Shown here piece after piece: positions 48,404-58,031 of a stretch of 64,000 nt of DNA (within the stretch, counting starts at the first letter, position 1; each line of letters opens with the position of its first letter). The stretch is from assembly GCF_002115745.1 (NCBI RefSeq), contig NZ_JFKB01000011.1, forward strand, positions 88,092-152,091. The letters run 5' to 3'. Source of the stretch: Thalassospira alkalitolerans. GTDB taxonomy: Bacteria > Pseudomonadota > Alphaproteobacteria > Rhodospirillales > Thalassospiraceae. A program made the translations under genes and the position numbers. The notes beneath the pieces are model-generated. The model did no database searches, was not told where the DNA came from, and saw nothing but the letters and a program-made list of their open reading frames with translations.

Positions 48404-49690
48404 CTATTCGGCCGGTCGCAACATCGGTTGCGGTGATTTATATCCCATCACCACTTCATTCCCGGGTTCTGGATCATGTGGCACATTCAGCGCCAGGAAC
48501 AGCGACACCACCGCCATCCCGGCACCGGCAAGGAAAACCGCCGACGGCGATATCAGCCACAACAAACCAAAGGCTGCCGGAATAAACACCGCCGCAATAT
48601 GGTTGATCGTGAAACTGACCCCGGCGGTCGATGAAATATCGGCCGGTTCGGCGATTTTTTGGAAATAGGTTTTGATCGCAATCGCCATGGCAAAGAACAA
48701 ATGGTCAATCACATAAAGGCCGCCCGCCACCTTGTCATTTTCAACAAAGGCATAGGACACGAAAATAATGAACAGCCCCGCATATTCAAATGTCAGCGCG
48801 CGGCGTTCACCCCACTTGGAAATCAAATGACCGATCTTTGGCGCCAGCACCATATTGATCGCATGGTTCAAAAGGTACAGCAGCGTGACAGTCCCCACGT
48901 CATAGCCGAACTTTTCCACCATCAGGAACCCGGCAAACACGGTAAAGATTTGGCGACGCGCACCGCTCATAAAGGTTAGCGCATAATAAAGCCAATAGCG
49001 TTTGCGCAGGATCAGCTTCTTGGTCTGCGGATGGGCATCGGAAAATTTCGGGAACGCCATCCATGCAACAACAGCAGCCAGGATCGTCAACGCCCCGCCA
49101 AACAAATAGACATAGCGATATTCAACATTGAAGATTTCCAGCATCACCCAAACGATGCCAAACATAATCAGTGACGAAAGCGATTTAGCTGATAACTGCC
49201 GCCCCATCACCAATGGGGTACGTTCCTTTTTCACCCATTGCAGCGATAAGGCCTGCTGCATGGTTTCAAAATAATGGAACCCGATCGACATCAGGACCGT
49301 CGTGCAATAAAGCCCAACCACGGTGGGGAAATACCCCGAAATCGCCACGCCAACACCCAGCACCAAAAGCGAAATCAGGGCAAAGGTCTGTTCGCGCAGG
49401 ATCAGCAAAACGAAAATCGCGCTAAAGGCCATAAATCCCGGAATTTCACGCAGCGACTGCAGAATGCCGATCTCGCGGCCAGTGAAATCGGCCATCTCGA
49501 TCGAGAAATTATTCAAAAGCGCCATCCAGGTCGAAAAGGATAGCGGCATGGCCGCAGCCATAAAAATCAACAGCACTTCCGGGTTGCGCCATCCCTTATG
49601 CGCAACAGGATTTCCGGAAAGATCTGGGTTGCCTGGCACCTCGATCGGGGCGGCGTGGGTACTTATTTCGGGTGGCAAATCCTTGGACAT
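48404..49690 (-). CDS. MFS family transporter
   Basis: A 428-residue transporter with about 12 membrane segments: residues 35-55 (LLIFMAAAMPLSFSTWMALL), then pairs to about 410. A cytoplasmic loop (KFSDAHPQTKKLILRKRYW) separates two six-helix halves. No substrate motif is recognised. The start is the MSKDLPPE methionine, five residues after the frame opening. It is divergent from an AraC regulator that probably controls it. Confidence 0.88.
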   Translation of the reverse strand: MSKDLPPEISTHAAPIEVPGNPDLSGNPVAHKGWRNPEVLLIFMAAAMPLSFSTWMALLNNFSIEMADFTGREIGILQSLREIPGFMAFSAIFVLLILREQTFALISLLVLGVGVAISGYFPTVVGLYCTTVLMSIGFHYFETMQQALSLQWVKKERTPLVMGRQLSAKSLSSLIMFGIVWVMLEIFNVEYRYVYLFGGALTILAAVVAWMAFPKFSDAHPQTKKLILRKRYWLYYALTFMSGARRQIFTVFAGFLMVEKFGYDVGTVTLLYLLNHAINMVLAPKIGHLISKWGERRALTFEYAGLFIIFVSYAFVENDKVAGGLYVIDHLFFAMAIAIKTYFQKIAEPADISSTAGVSFTINHIAAVFIPAAFGLLWLISPSAVFLAGAGMAVVSLFLALNVPHDPEPGNEVVMGYKSPQPMLRPAE

Positions 49691-49746
49691 ATCGTCTCCC
49701 CGCACGTTTTCGCAGCAATCGCAGCACGTGCATCTATTTATCTAAC

Positions 49747-49827
49747 TTGAATTGCTTCAAACTAGCGTTGTCTTATTCGTCTGTCTTGCGATAATCTGCC
49801 ATTATATACCGCAAAGTGGACACTTTG
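49747..49827. promoter_or_regulatory. Operator region between MFS and AraC genes
   Basis: Two symmetrical sites lie in the 150-bp divergent gap. TTGAATTGCTTCAA (49747-49760) has 5-bp arms. CAAAGTGGACACTTTG (49812-49827) is a perfect inverted repeat with 7-bp arms, 13 bp before the AraC start, a place suited to autoregulation. Confidence 0.5.
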
Positions 49828-49840
49828 ATGCGGGGGCATC

Positions 49841-50641
49841 ATGTCATTGATCATGAACACCTTTGATGGCAAGCAGATCCATCACAACACCCGGCCCCGC
49901 CCGCGCGAATTGCCTCGCTCGGTCTATGTCCGCGTCAGTGATATGCCCGCCGGATATTACGTCACCACCCACAGTCACGACTGGAATCAATTGCTTTATG
50001 CGCTTGATGGCACAATGACCGTGGTGACAGAGGCCGGGATGTGGATTGTCCCGCCACAGCGTGCGGTCTGGGTGCCGCCCCATGTCGAACATGCCGTCAC
50101 CTGTACGGGCTTTACCCGCGCCCGCCACCTTTATATCGGGCGCGATGTTGCGGTTGACCTGCCGGATCGTTGCATGGTGCTTGAAGTCAGTCCGCTTTTG
50201 CGCGAATTAATCCGGGCGGCGACCAAAATTCCGATTGAATATGATGAAGACGGCGCCGAGGGCCGCCTGATCCGCGTTATGCTGGATCAGCTCAAAGCGC
50301 CAAAGAACGATAATCTGCACCTGCCCGCCCCCAAAGATCCCCGCCTGGCGCGCATTTGTGAACAGTTACAGGCCGACCCGGCCGATAATCGTACTCTGGA
50401 TGAATGGTCGCGTGCCTGCGGTGCATCCTCGCGCACGCTTGCCCGCCTGTTCCAACGCGAAACCGGCATGCCGTTTCGCGATTGGCGACAAAAATTACGT
50501 TTGTTATATGCGCTGGAAAAACTCGCCCATGACCGTCCGGTGACCGAAGTCGCCCTTGATCTTGGCTATGAAAGCACTTCGGCCTTCATCGCCATGTTCC
50601 GCAAAGCCACCGGAAAAACCCCCGGCAGCTATTTTCGCTAA
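49841..50641 (+). CDS. AraC family transcriptional regulator (cupin plus HTH)
   Basis: A 266-residue regulator. An N-terminal cupin-like ligand domain (about residues 35-115; AGYYVTTHSHDWNQLLYALDG, PPQRAVWVPPHVEHAV) is followed by the AraC DNA-binding domain (about 165-262) with SSRTLARLFQRETGMPFRDW and LDLGYESTSAFIAMFRKATG. This is the architecture of drug/osmolyte transporter regulators. It is divergent from the MFS transporter, its likely target; the perfect palindrome just before its start suggests self-control. Confidence 0.92.
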   Translation: MSLIMNTFDGKQIHHNTRPRPRELPRSVYVRVSDMPAGYYVTTHSHDWNQLLYALDGTMTVVTEAGMWIVPPQRAVWVPPHVEHAVTCTGFTRARHLYIGRDVAVDLPDRCMVLEVSPLLRELIRAATKIPIEYDEDGAEGRLIRVMLDQLKAPKNDNLHLPAPKDPRLARICEQLQADPADNRTLDEWSRACGASSRTLARLFQRETGMPFRDWRQKLRLLYALEKLAHDRPVTEVALDLGYESTSAFIAMFRKATGKTPGSYFR

Positions 50642-50669
50642 ACCACCGGCCCGACCAGATTGATCGACC

Positions 50670-50716
50670 AAACTGGCCCTTTCCCCCGTCCCCCAACGAA
50701 GAAAAGGGCCAGTTTT
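50670..50716 (+). terminator. Terminator after the first AraC gene
   Basis: AAACTGGCCCTTTC (50670-50683) pairs with GAAAAGGGCCAGTTT (50701-50715) with one bulge, followed by T and a weak tail. Confidence 0.7.
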
Positions 50717-50836
50717 GCCCCAACAGCACCAGATACCCCATCTGGCCGTCGGTTCTATCAGGCCTGATATTCTCAAAACCCAAACGGATCGACCTTCACA
50801 AAGAGACCGCCATGCGGTGCCTTTGTGAAAAAGCGC

Positions 50837-51409
50837 CTAGTTCTTATGCGGATCATACCGCCGGACAACCGGACGTTCCGGTTTGCGGTCGCCATCCACA
50901 TTGTCTTTGTATTTTTTGCTGGTATTCGGGCTGACCCGATTTGCAAGACGGCTTTCCGTGCAGATATTGTGAATTTCGATCATTTTTTCGGGCGACCATT
51001 TCAGATCATCGACATCCGTATCATTAGATGCCTTTACCTCCGGCGCCCCCATTTTGTCTTTGGCCGATTTATCAGCGAACTGCCCTTTTGAACGGGACGC
51101 TTCGATCAGACCTTCAAGAACAGGTTTGATCTCGATAACCGATTTGACAATCGAAATACTGTCACTTAACGCCTTGATGATCGTATTGGATTGATTTTCA
51201 TAAAAATTGGTCTCGCTGTTATCAGCAAGATCATCGTCATCCGATGGCGAGACAAGCCCCAATGCCTGAAAACATTTCCAGGCAAAATAGTTCTCCTCGC
51301 CCCATCTGCGTGCCGGATTTATCCTTTGGCTATGCAGTCGGTGACCACCAATATAGTTAAAGTTCTGCTCTCCGCTCCGGCGTGCCGGATGGCTGCTATA
51401 GGTATGCAT
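50837..51409 (-). CDS. Orphan protein with PARR-motif repeat
   Basis: A protein of about 190 residues without recognisable domain. The first 45 residues contain a repeated motif, PARRSGEQNFNY and PARRWGEENYFAW. The middle is helical (TIIKALSDSISIVKSVIEI, KPVLEGLIEASRSKG) and the C-terminus is charged and basic. No signal peptide. The start at MHTYSSHP is preferred over one seven codons upstream. Its base composition is lower in GC than its neighbours and it lies by a 396-bp AT-rich gap, which may indicate transfer. Confidence 0.6.
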   Translation of the reverse strand: MHTYSSHPARRSGEQNFNYIGGHRLHSQRINPARRWGEENYFAWKCFQALGLVSPSDDDDLADNSETNFYENQSNTIIKALSDSISIVKSVIEIKPVLEGLIEASRSKGQFADKSAKDKMGAPEVKASNDTDVDDLKWSPEKMIEIHNICTESRLANRVSPNTSKKYKDNVDGDRKPERPVVRRYDPHKN

Positions 51410-51805
51410 ATTCTCCCCCAAAAGAGACAATGCAGATTAAAAATATTCCCAACTGATCAATTTTTTATTTCTGAAAACACTATTTTTACATGTGTTTTTC
51501 TTGATTGCATGCAACTTGAAATAATAACGAGAAAAAGCCCGTCCAGATATTCCGGACAGACTACAGGTTACTATCAGTAATAGAAAAAATCATTTTCAAC
51601 ACAGATACCTTCTATGTTTGTTCTGATAAATTTACGAACCTCAATTATAAAAATTCAAATCCCATTTATGAATTTTTATCGCTTCCCTATTCTACAGATT
51701 TTCATTAGTGTAATCTAATAATTTCATCAGCGATATACATACCGTCCAAATAATTTCACATTCCGTCCATATCCAGCCTGTTGATAGATAAGGACAATTA
51801 AAATC
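51410..51805. promoter_or_regulatory. AT-rich intergenic region with direct repeats
   Basis: A 396-bp gap, distinctly AT-rich compared with the window (51430-51740). Near the end, the direct repeat CCGTCC is seen at 51742-51747 and 51763-51768 (contexts CCGTCCAAAT and CCGTCCATAT), 21 bp apart, the spacing of two helical turns that AraC-family proteins often use. It lies about 40-60 bp before the second AraC gene. Confidence 0.5.
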
Positions 51806-52840
51806 GTGCCTGAACAAAGCAATCATTCGTTCTTCACAGTCAATGATCTGCCAATGTCAAAACGCTATGACGTCTGGCAGGACAGTATCGATTGCATTTT
51901 TCAGGTCGACGCCCTTCCCGAAGTGCGCAAGGAAGAATTCACCGCCAGCCTTGATGCCCATCTTGTCGGCTCCATGATGCTGGCCCGCACGATAAGCAAG
52001 CATCAGTTCTGGTCGCGCACGGCATCAAACATCGCAGCCGACGGCATGGATCATTATATGGTCCAGTTCTACTATGATGGCGGGATGGCAAGTGATGATG
52101 GCAAGAACGGTACGGAAATAGAAAGCGGTGGCCTGCTTGTTCAGGACCTCACCCAAGTCGCCTCGGCGACAACAAGTGATTTTGACAATCTGGTACTGGT
52201 TCTGCCGCGCCCGATTTTGGAAAACAAGCTGATCCTGCCCGAAGACCACAATATGCGATTTCTCAGCACCAAAGACCCGATGGTTCGAATTCTTGCCGAT
52301 CAGCTTGTTTCGATTAAGAAAAATGCATCCTCGGTCACGGTCGAACAATCCTCTATTCTTGAAACCGTCATTTCAGAAATGCTGTCTTGCTGTCTGAATA
52401 CGGCAATGGGCGAAAATAGCGAAACACGCCAACAGCGCAAAAACGTCCAAACCATGGTGGCGATCCGCCGTTATTTCCGCAAAAACTTCTCATCACCTGA
52501 TCTTAATCCTGCCCGCGCGGCCCAGGATCTTGGCCTTTCCCGGTCGCGGCTTTATACCCTGATGGAAGACCATGGCGGGGTACACAGCTATGTCCGCAAC
52601 CTCCGGCTCCGTCATGCCCTGTCGATTTTGTCCAACCCGGCAACGCAGCATCGACCACTCTATGACATTGCCCTTGAATGTGGCTTTGCCAGTGACAGCA
52701 GCTTCATCCGGGCGTTCCGCGAAAAATTCGATATGACCCCCGGCGATGTCCGGCAAGGCGCACTTCCGGCGAACAAATCCGCCCCCCACACAAGCCCAAG
52801 CATCGACACACGCTATGAAAATTGGCTGAACACGTTGTAA
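51806..52840 (+). CDS. AraC family regulator with AraC-binding-like N-terminal domain
   Basis: A 344-residue regulator. An N-terminal ligand domain (about residues 20-190; MDHYMVQFYYDGGM, GGLLVQDLTQVASA) of the AraC_binding_2 kind is followed by the DNA-binding domain (about 225-320; RAAQDLGLSRSRLYTLMED and CGFASDSSFIRAFREKF). The start is GTG with AAGGA eleven bases upstream. It is followed by a DMT exporter 109 bp downstream, a possible target. Direct repeats just upstream suggest it controls itself. Confidence 0.9.
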   Translation: MPEQSNHSFFTVNDLPMSKRYDVWQDSIDCIFQVDALPEVRKEEFTASLDAHLVGSMMLARTISKHQFWSRTASNIAADGMDHYMVQFYYDGGMASDDGKNGTEIESGGLLVQDLTQVASATTSDFDNLVLVLPRPILENKLILPEDHNMRFLSTKDPMVRILADQLVSIKKNASSVTVEQSSILETVISEMLSCCLNTAMGENSETRQQRKNVQTMVAIRRYFRKNFSSPDLNPARAAQDLGLSRSRLYTLMEDHGGVHSYVRNLRLRHALSILSNPATQHRPLYDIALECGFASDSSFIRAFREKFDMTPGDVRQGALPANKSAPHTSPSIDTRYENWLNTL

Positions 52841-52949
52841 CACCAATCCCAACAGGGAATGATGAAAAAATCTCAGTATTTCATGGCGATTATTCCGGCT
52901 AATGCTTAGGCGCAGGATATCAATCCTGTAACAAGCAGGAACCATTGGA

Positions 52950-53873
52950 ATGAACAGTGTTTGGTCAGGGATCGGATTGCGGCTTGCCGCTACCGGCCTT
53001 TTTGCTGTGATGAGTTTATTTGTCCGCCTCGCCTCCTTCGAGGCTCCGGTCGGGCAGATCATGTTTTGGCGAAGCTCGGTCGCGCTGATCCCCATTGTGC
53101 TGTATCTGATGTGGCGTCGCCAATTCCCCCGCGGCTTGCGCACGGCCCGCCCGTTTGGCCACCTTAAACGCAGCACATTCGGCTTGGTATCGATGTTCTT
53201 TTCATTCCTGTCACTGGCCTATCTGCCGCTTGCGCTTGCCACTGCCCTTGGTTTTCTGGCCCCGCTTCTGGTCTTGCCCGTGGCGATGATCATGCTGCGC
53301 GAACGGCCAGGCATCGCCGTTTTCACAGCGACCTTCGCCGGGTTTGCCGGTGTCGCCCTGATGTTATGGCCGACCTTGTCGACACCGGGCATTGATACAG
53401 GGGTTCTGATCGGCATCGGTGCGGGGCTGACGATGGCGGTCACCACCGCCTTTGCCAAGGTTCAGATCAAAGCCCTGACCAGCACGGAATCTGCCGGCAC
53501 TATTGCATTCTATTTTGCACTGGTCTGTTCGATTGGTGGCTTATTGACCCTGCCGCTGGGGTGGGCTGATCCATCCCCCGAAACTCTGATGTGGCTGATC
53601 GGTGCCGGATTGACCGGCGGATTTGCCCATATTTTTATGACCGAAGCCCTGGCCCGCGCCCCGGCATCCACCCTGTCAGCCTTTGAATATACCGCCATGA
53701 TCTGGGCGCTATTACTTGATGTGACAGTCTTTAGCCTGCTGCCCGAACCGGTCAGTCTGGTCGGTGCCTTCCTGATTGTGCTCGCTGCGGCTGTGGTGAT
53801 GTTTGGTGAAAAGATCGGCGTTCCCGTCCCCCAACCCGATCTGGCTGCCATTCCTGCCAAGCAGGCCGAATAG
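52950..53873 (+). CDS. DMT superfamily transporter (EamA)
   Basis: A 307-residue ten-helix exporter with two EamA domains (about residues 8-140 and 155-285). Segments such as FLSLAYLPLALATALGFLAP and FAHIFMTEALARAPASTL match the family. EamA proteins export amino acids or small metabolites, but the substrate is unknown. It follows the second AraC gene in the same direction. Confidence 0.9.
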   Translation: MNSVWSGIGLRLAATGLFAVMSLFVRLASFEAPVGQIMFWRSSVALIPIVLYLMWRRQFPRGLRTARPFGHLKRSTFGLVSMFFSFLSLAYLPLALATALGFLAPLLVLPVAMIMLRERPGIAVFTATFAGFAGVALMLWPTLSTPGIDTGVLIGIGAGLTMAVTTAFAKVQIKALTSTESAGTIAFYFALVCSIGGLLTLPLGWADPSPETLMWLIGAGLTGGFAHIFMTEALARAPASTLSAFEYTAMIWALLLDVTVFSLLPEPVSLVGAFLIVLAAAVVMFGEKIGVPVPQPDLAAIPAKQAE

Positions 53874-53990
53874 CCAAGATCACAGATCGTAATTCACAGG
53901 ATATCAGCAACCACCCAACCTTGCCCGCAAGCAGGCACCAGCCCGAATTGGCCGCATTTTAACCGAGCAGGCCGGATCACCCCCCATCGG

Positions 53991-54887
53991 TTAAGCCACC
54001 GAGGAACCTTCGCGCAATTTAGTCATCGCATACAGCGCCAGATTGGTCGGGGTGGCAATGCCAAGCTCGGCCCCTTTGCGCACGATATAACCGTTCAGGT
54101 AATCAATCTCGCTTGGCTTGCCGCGTGCCAAATCCTGTGCGGTGGATGAATATTGCCCCGGCATGGTATCGACGATCTTTTCAATCGCGCCCCAAACATC
54201 ACCAGGCACCGTCACACCACAACCCGCCGCAACCGCCATGCATTCATCCACGGCATTGCGCATGACTTCCCAAATACCGTCACTCTGAACCAGTTCGCCA
54301 TAAGGCTTCTGCGCAATCGCCGAAAGCGCGTTATAGGCACAATTCAGGATCATCTTGGCCCAAAGCGCGCCCTGGGCATTATCGGAAATCTCGACCGGGA
54401 TATGCGCCGGGCGCAATGTTTTGGCCACCGCGTCGCTTTGATCGGAACGGCCAATCACCAATTCGCCGCGCCCATGATGTTTGACATGGCCTGGGCCTTC
54501 CATGCTGGTGGCGACATAAACCACCGTCGGGATAACCGGCTGGCCGATTACCGCCGAAAGCCGTTCGGCATTATCAACCCCGTTCTGAAGGCTCATCACA
54601 ATCGTGTCCTTGCCCAGGAACGGTTTCATCTGCGCCCCGGCATCTGCGGTATCTGTTGATTTAACGCAGAACAAAACAAGCCCCGCACCGGCAATCGCGC
54701 GGGCATCGGTATCGGCTTTCATTTCAATAAACGACTTTGTTGATTGAAATTCGAATAAAAGGCCGTCCCTGTTGACAGCATCAACATGGCCCGGCCGCCC
54801 GATCAAGGTTACCTCATGCCCGGCACGTGCAAGCATCGCCCCGTAATAGCACCCAACGGCACCGGCCCCCATCACCGCAATTTTCAT
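53991..54887 (-). CDS. 2-dehydropantoate 2-reductase family protein
   Basis: A 298-residue PanE/ApbA-family enzyme. The NADPH-binding Rossmann motif is MKIAVMGAGAVGCYYGAML. The catalytic lysine lies in LWAKMILNCAYNALSAI and the substrate-binding ARGKPSEIDYLNGYIV is present. Several alphaproteobacteria have more than one such gene, so it may act on ketopantoate for pantothenate synthesis or on another 2-keto acid. It lies behind the Pot importer and hydrolase on the same strand. Confidence 0.85.
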   Translation of the reverse strand: MKIAVMGAGAVGCYYGAMLARAGHEVTLIGRPGHVDAVNRDGLLFEFQSTKSFIEMKADTDARAIAGAGLVLFCVKSTDTADAGAQMKPFLGKDTIVMSLQNGVDNAERLSAVIGQPVIPTVVYVATSMEGPGHVKHHGRGELVIGRSDQSDAVAKTLRPAHIPVEISDNAQGALWAKMILNCAYNALSAIAQKPYGELVQSDGIWEVMRNAVDECMAVAAGCGVTVPGDVWGAIEKIVDTMPGQYSSTAQDLARGKPSEIDYLNGYIVRKGAELGIATPTNLALYAMTKLREGSSVA

Positions 54888-55048
54888 CTTTGCCTGTCCT
54901 GATTTGTCGTTTTGGTTTTCACATCAATGTCGAATGATTGATGGCATACCAAAAGATAATCAACGACAACTCTGTCGCAGATCAAGACCTTACGATTGAA
55001 AAATCAGAAAAAACCAACCCGCCATCTGGCCCGGGCGATGTTTGGCCC

Positions 55049-55978
55049 CTAATCGCGGGGTCGCACAACCGATATATGATCGGCTTTCCAGCCGCCCGGC
55101 CAGACTTCCGCATCACCGGACCGCAACCCGCGGATCACAGCGGTTGGCACATCCTTGGCCAACAGCAACGGGCCATCGCCGCCATCATCGAAATCCGCTG
55201 GGACATGGCCAAAAATACCAGTATGGCCAAGCTGCGGCTCGCACGGGGTATAGACCGAACAGCCAGAATAATTTTTCGGATTTTGCGTGGTATTGATTGC
55301 CGTCCCCGTCGTGCCACAGACCGCAACCGTACACATCAATTCAACGGCACGCGCCTTGGCACAGCTAAACACACGGTGATATCCTGATGGGGTCACCGTC
55401 ATCGACGGCACCAGCAACACATCGATATCAAGCGGTGCCAGCAGGCACGAAAGTGCCGGCATTTCGATATCAAGACAGATCAGCACAGCAATCCGCAATC
55501 CGCGCCAGTCAAACACGGTGAATTCTTTACCCGGCGTCAGGTTCCAATTATCAGGTTCGCGTTCCCCCGGCGTCAGGGACAGCTTATCCTGAATGATCCG
55601 TTCCCCTTCGGGGGTAAAGAGCATCGCAGCGTTTGTTTGGCCAAGGCCCGGCTTTTGCGCCTCAACATGCCAAGGCATGCTGCCCGCAACCAGCACCATA
55701 TCGTGCTTTGTCGCAAGCAATGCCGCAAGATCACACGCGATCAGCGCATGATCAGCCATCCATGCCATTTCCTGATCGGGGCGCAAACCATCGGGTTTAA
55801 ACGCCAACCATTGTTCGCAGGCATATTCGGGCATGACAAAAATATCCGCACCGCGTGCTTCGGCCATTTTGCGATCCACATGATCGGCCCAGCCTTGCAT
55901 ATCATTGATTGGTACACCAAGATTGGTCGCCCACATGGCAATCGAAACGGTTTCACGGTCCAGAATATCGGTCGTCAT
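55049..55978 (-). CDS. Carbon-nitrogen hydrolase (nitrilase superfamily)
   Basis: A 309-residue nitrilase-superfamily hydrolase. The catalytic triad is visible as E in FVMPEYACEQWLA, K in IQDKLSLTPGE and C in VLICLDIEMP. It hydrolyses amides or nitriles. It lies just after a polyamine importer, so an N-carbamoyl- or amide-containing polyamine derivative is a possible substrate, but this is inference. The start MTTDIL is used; 30 codons of upstream frame are leader. Confidence 0.85.
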   Translation of the reverse strand: MTTDILDRETVSIAMWATNLGVPINDMQGWADHVDRKMAEARGADIFVMPEYACEQWLAFKPDGLRPDQEMAWMADHALIACDLAALLATKHDMVLVAGSMPWHVEAQKPGLGQTNAAMLFTPEGERIIQDKLSLTPGEREPDNWNLTPGKEFTVFDWRGLRIAVLICLDIEMPALSCLLAPLDIDVLLVPSMTVTPSGYHRVFSCAKARAVELMCTVAVCGTTGTAINTTQNPKNYSGCSVYTPCEPQLGHTGIFGHVPADFDDGGDGPLLLAKDVPTAVIRGLRSGDAEVWPGGWKADHISVVRPRD

Positions 55979-56109
55979 ATCATCGCATCCTGTTGGTGGG
56001 GATGCCCGCGCCTGCGGCACCCCATGCGTTATCAGGGTCAGAACCCAATATGCGACCGGACAGGCCAAAACCCATCCGATCGCACCAGTATTCTATGGCA
56101 CAAAATGCC

Positions 56110-57150
56110 CTAGTTCTTAAGCTTGGTCCAAACCCGGTTGCGCAAATCACGCGCCTTGGCTGAACAGTTTTGTCCGGCAACCAGCAAGCTGGCATACTCA
56201 TCTGGCATATTCACGGCCGGATCGGTTTTAAGCGATTCATCCATGAATTCACCGGCCCCTTTGATGCCATTCATATAACCGGCATAATTCGATGCCGCCG
56301 CCGCATTTTCCGGCTGCATCATCCAATTGATAAAGGTCTTGGCATTTTCAAAGTCCGGCGCACCTTTCGGCACGACGAAATGATCCGACCAATATGTCAG
56401 GCCTTCTTTCGGATAGACATAAACCGCCTCGGGGATGCTGGCTTTGGTACGATGCGCGGCACCGTTCCATTGCATATGCATCTGCACTTCGCGTGCGGAC
56501 ATCCGGTCAATCGTGCCTTCCGAACTGTAAACCGCAACAAACGGCTTCTGCTTAAGCAGAACATCCAGAACTTTCTGCGCCTCGGCAGGATCTTCAGTAC
56601 ATTTCGGAATACCGATATAATACGACGCCGCATTATACATTTCGACTTCGTCGTTCAGCGCGCCGATCTTGCCGCGGAATTCTTCACGTGGCTCAAAAAA
56701 TTCTTTCCAGCTTTGTTCAAGCTTGGCATCGGTTGCCGCACCGTCATAGGTAAAACCGGTGGTGCCCCAAAGATAAGTGACCGAATATTTCCGCTCCGGA
56801 TCGTATTTCAAAGTATCATGCGGCTTGGCGACATTTTTGAAATTCGCAAGGCTTTTGGCATCAAATTCGGTCGCCAGCCCATCCTTGATCATGGTGTCGA
56901 CCATGTAATCCGATGCGACAACAATGTCGTATCCCGATGCCCCGGCCTGCAATTTCGCCAACATGGTTTCATTGGAATCATAAACATCCAATGTCACCTT
57001 GATGCCGGTATCTGCTTCAAACTTTTCCATCAGTTCCGGCGGAAAATAGTTCGACCAGTTATACAAAAACAGGCTTTCATCGGCCTTCGCCGACCCAACA
57101 GACAATACAGCAAGAGCCGAAGCTCCCAAAAGTACAGAACGTATGTTCAT
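56110..57150 (-). CDS. potF: Polyamine ABC transporter substrate-binding protein
   Basis: A 346-residue PotD/PotF-type periplasmic protein. The signal peptide is MNIRSVLLGASALAVLSVGS, cleaved near AKA. The mature start LFLYNWSNYFPPELMEKF and AGASGYDIVVASDYMV are typical of putrescine/spermidine binders. A tryptophan/aspartate-rich site (SYWSDHFVVPK-like region) is present. The potF symbol is by analogy; which polyamine is bound cannot be seen. Confidence 0.88.
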   Translation of the reverse strand: MNIRSVLLGASALAVLSVGSAKADESLFLYNWSNYFPPELMEKFEADTGIKVTLDVYDSNETMLAKLQAGASGYDIVVASDYMVDTMIKDGLATEFDAKSLANFKNVAKPHDTLKYDPERKYSVTYLWGTTGFTYDGAATDAKLEQSWKEFFEPREEFRGKIGALNDEVEMYNAASYYIGIPKCTEDPAEAQKVLDVLLKQKPFVAVYSSEGTIDRMSAREVQMHMQWNGAAHRTKASIPEAVYVYPKEGLTYWSDHFVVPKGAPDFENAKTFINWMMQPENAAAASNYAGYMNGIKGAGEFMDESLKTDPAVNMPDEYASLLVAGQNCSAKARDLRNRVWTKLKN

Positions 57151-57233
57151 CCTAAGACTCCCTGTTATGGACGGAATTTTGTTAATTATCTGGCGACCGT
57201 ACCGTCCGCAAGACGGCCGCCCTTAAATCAAAA

Positions 57234-58031
57234 TCAGTACCGAATACGATCAATCAAGAACGACACACTGACAAACAGGATCGACACCAGAAGCATCAGC
57301 GCCGACACGGCATTGACTTCCGGGGTAATGCCCATGCGGATCATGCCAAAAATATAGATCGGCAATGTTGTCGCACCGGCACCGCCAACGAAATAGGAAA
57401 TGACGAAATCATCCAGCGAAATGATGAAGGATAACATCGCACCAGACATGATGCCCGGCCACAAAAGCGGCAAGGTCACCCGACGGAACGCTTTCCATTC
57501 GTTGGCATAAAGATCGTGCGCGGCCTCGGTCAATGACGGGTCCATACCCTCAAGCCGGGCCCGGATCGGCAAATAGGCAAACGGGATGCAAAATACCGTA
57601 TGGGCGACGATCACACTTAGCAGTCCCAGTTTGACACCCAAGGCGACAAAGAACAGCAAGGTCGCAACTGCGGTAACGATTTCCGGCACCAAAAGCGGCA
57701 AGGCCAGCATCGCTGCAACCCCGGCTTCACCGCGAAAACGATTACCCGACGACATCCCGAGGGCGGCAAGCGTCGCGGCAAGGGTGGCAATAACCGTTGC
57801 CGAAACCGCAATGATCAATGAATTGCCGGCCGCGCGCAGCATGTCGTCATTGCCAAGCGCAACCAGATACCAATCGGTGGTAAACCCGGTCCAGATTGTT
57901 GCCAGTCGGTTTTCGTTAAACGACAACGCAATCAAAACCACAATCGGCAGATACAGATAGGCAAAGAACATCATCGCAGCCGATGTCACACCGCGAAAAC
58001 GCCAAAGCGGATTGGAGGTATCAACCTTCAT
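57234..58031 (-). CDS. potI: Polyamine ABC transporter permease (PotC/PotI)
   Basis: A 265-residue permease with six membrane segments. The EAA-type loop is in AHDLYANEWKAFRRVTLPLLW, and FVALGVKLGLLSVIVAHTVF is typical. It overlaps the other permease by 4 bp. Together they form the channel of the polyamine importer. Confidence 0.9.
   Translation of the reverse strand: MKVDTSNPLWRFRGVTSAAMMFFAYLYLPIVVLIALSFNENRLATIWTGFTTDWYLVALGNDDMLRAAGNSLIIAVSATVIATLAATLAALGMSSGNRFRGEAGVAAMLALPLLVPEIVTAVATLLFFVALGVKLGLLSVIVAHTVFCIPFAYLPIRARLEGMDPSLTEAAHDLYANEWKAFRRVTLPLLWPGIMSGAMLSFIISLDDFVISYFVGGAGATTLPIYIFGMIRMGITPEVNAVSALMLLVSILFVSVSFLIDRIRY

Noticed and set aside
56170..57357. 395-codon antisense frame over the polyamine-binding protein
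   Set aside because: Shadow caused by codon bias; histidine/arginine/isoleucine-rich without domain features.
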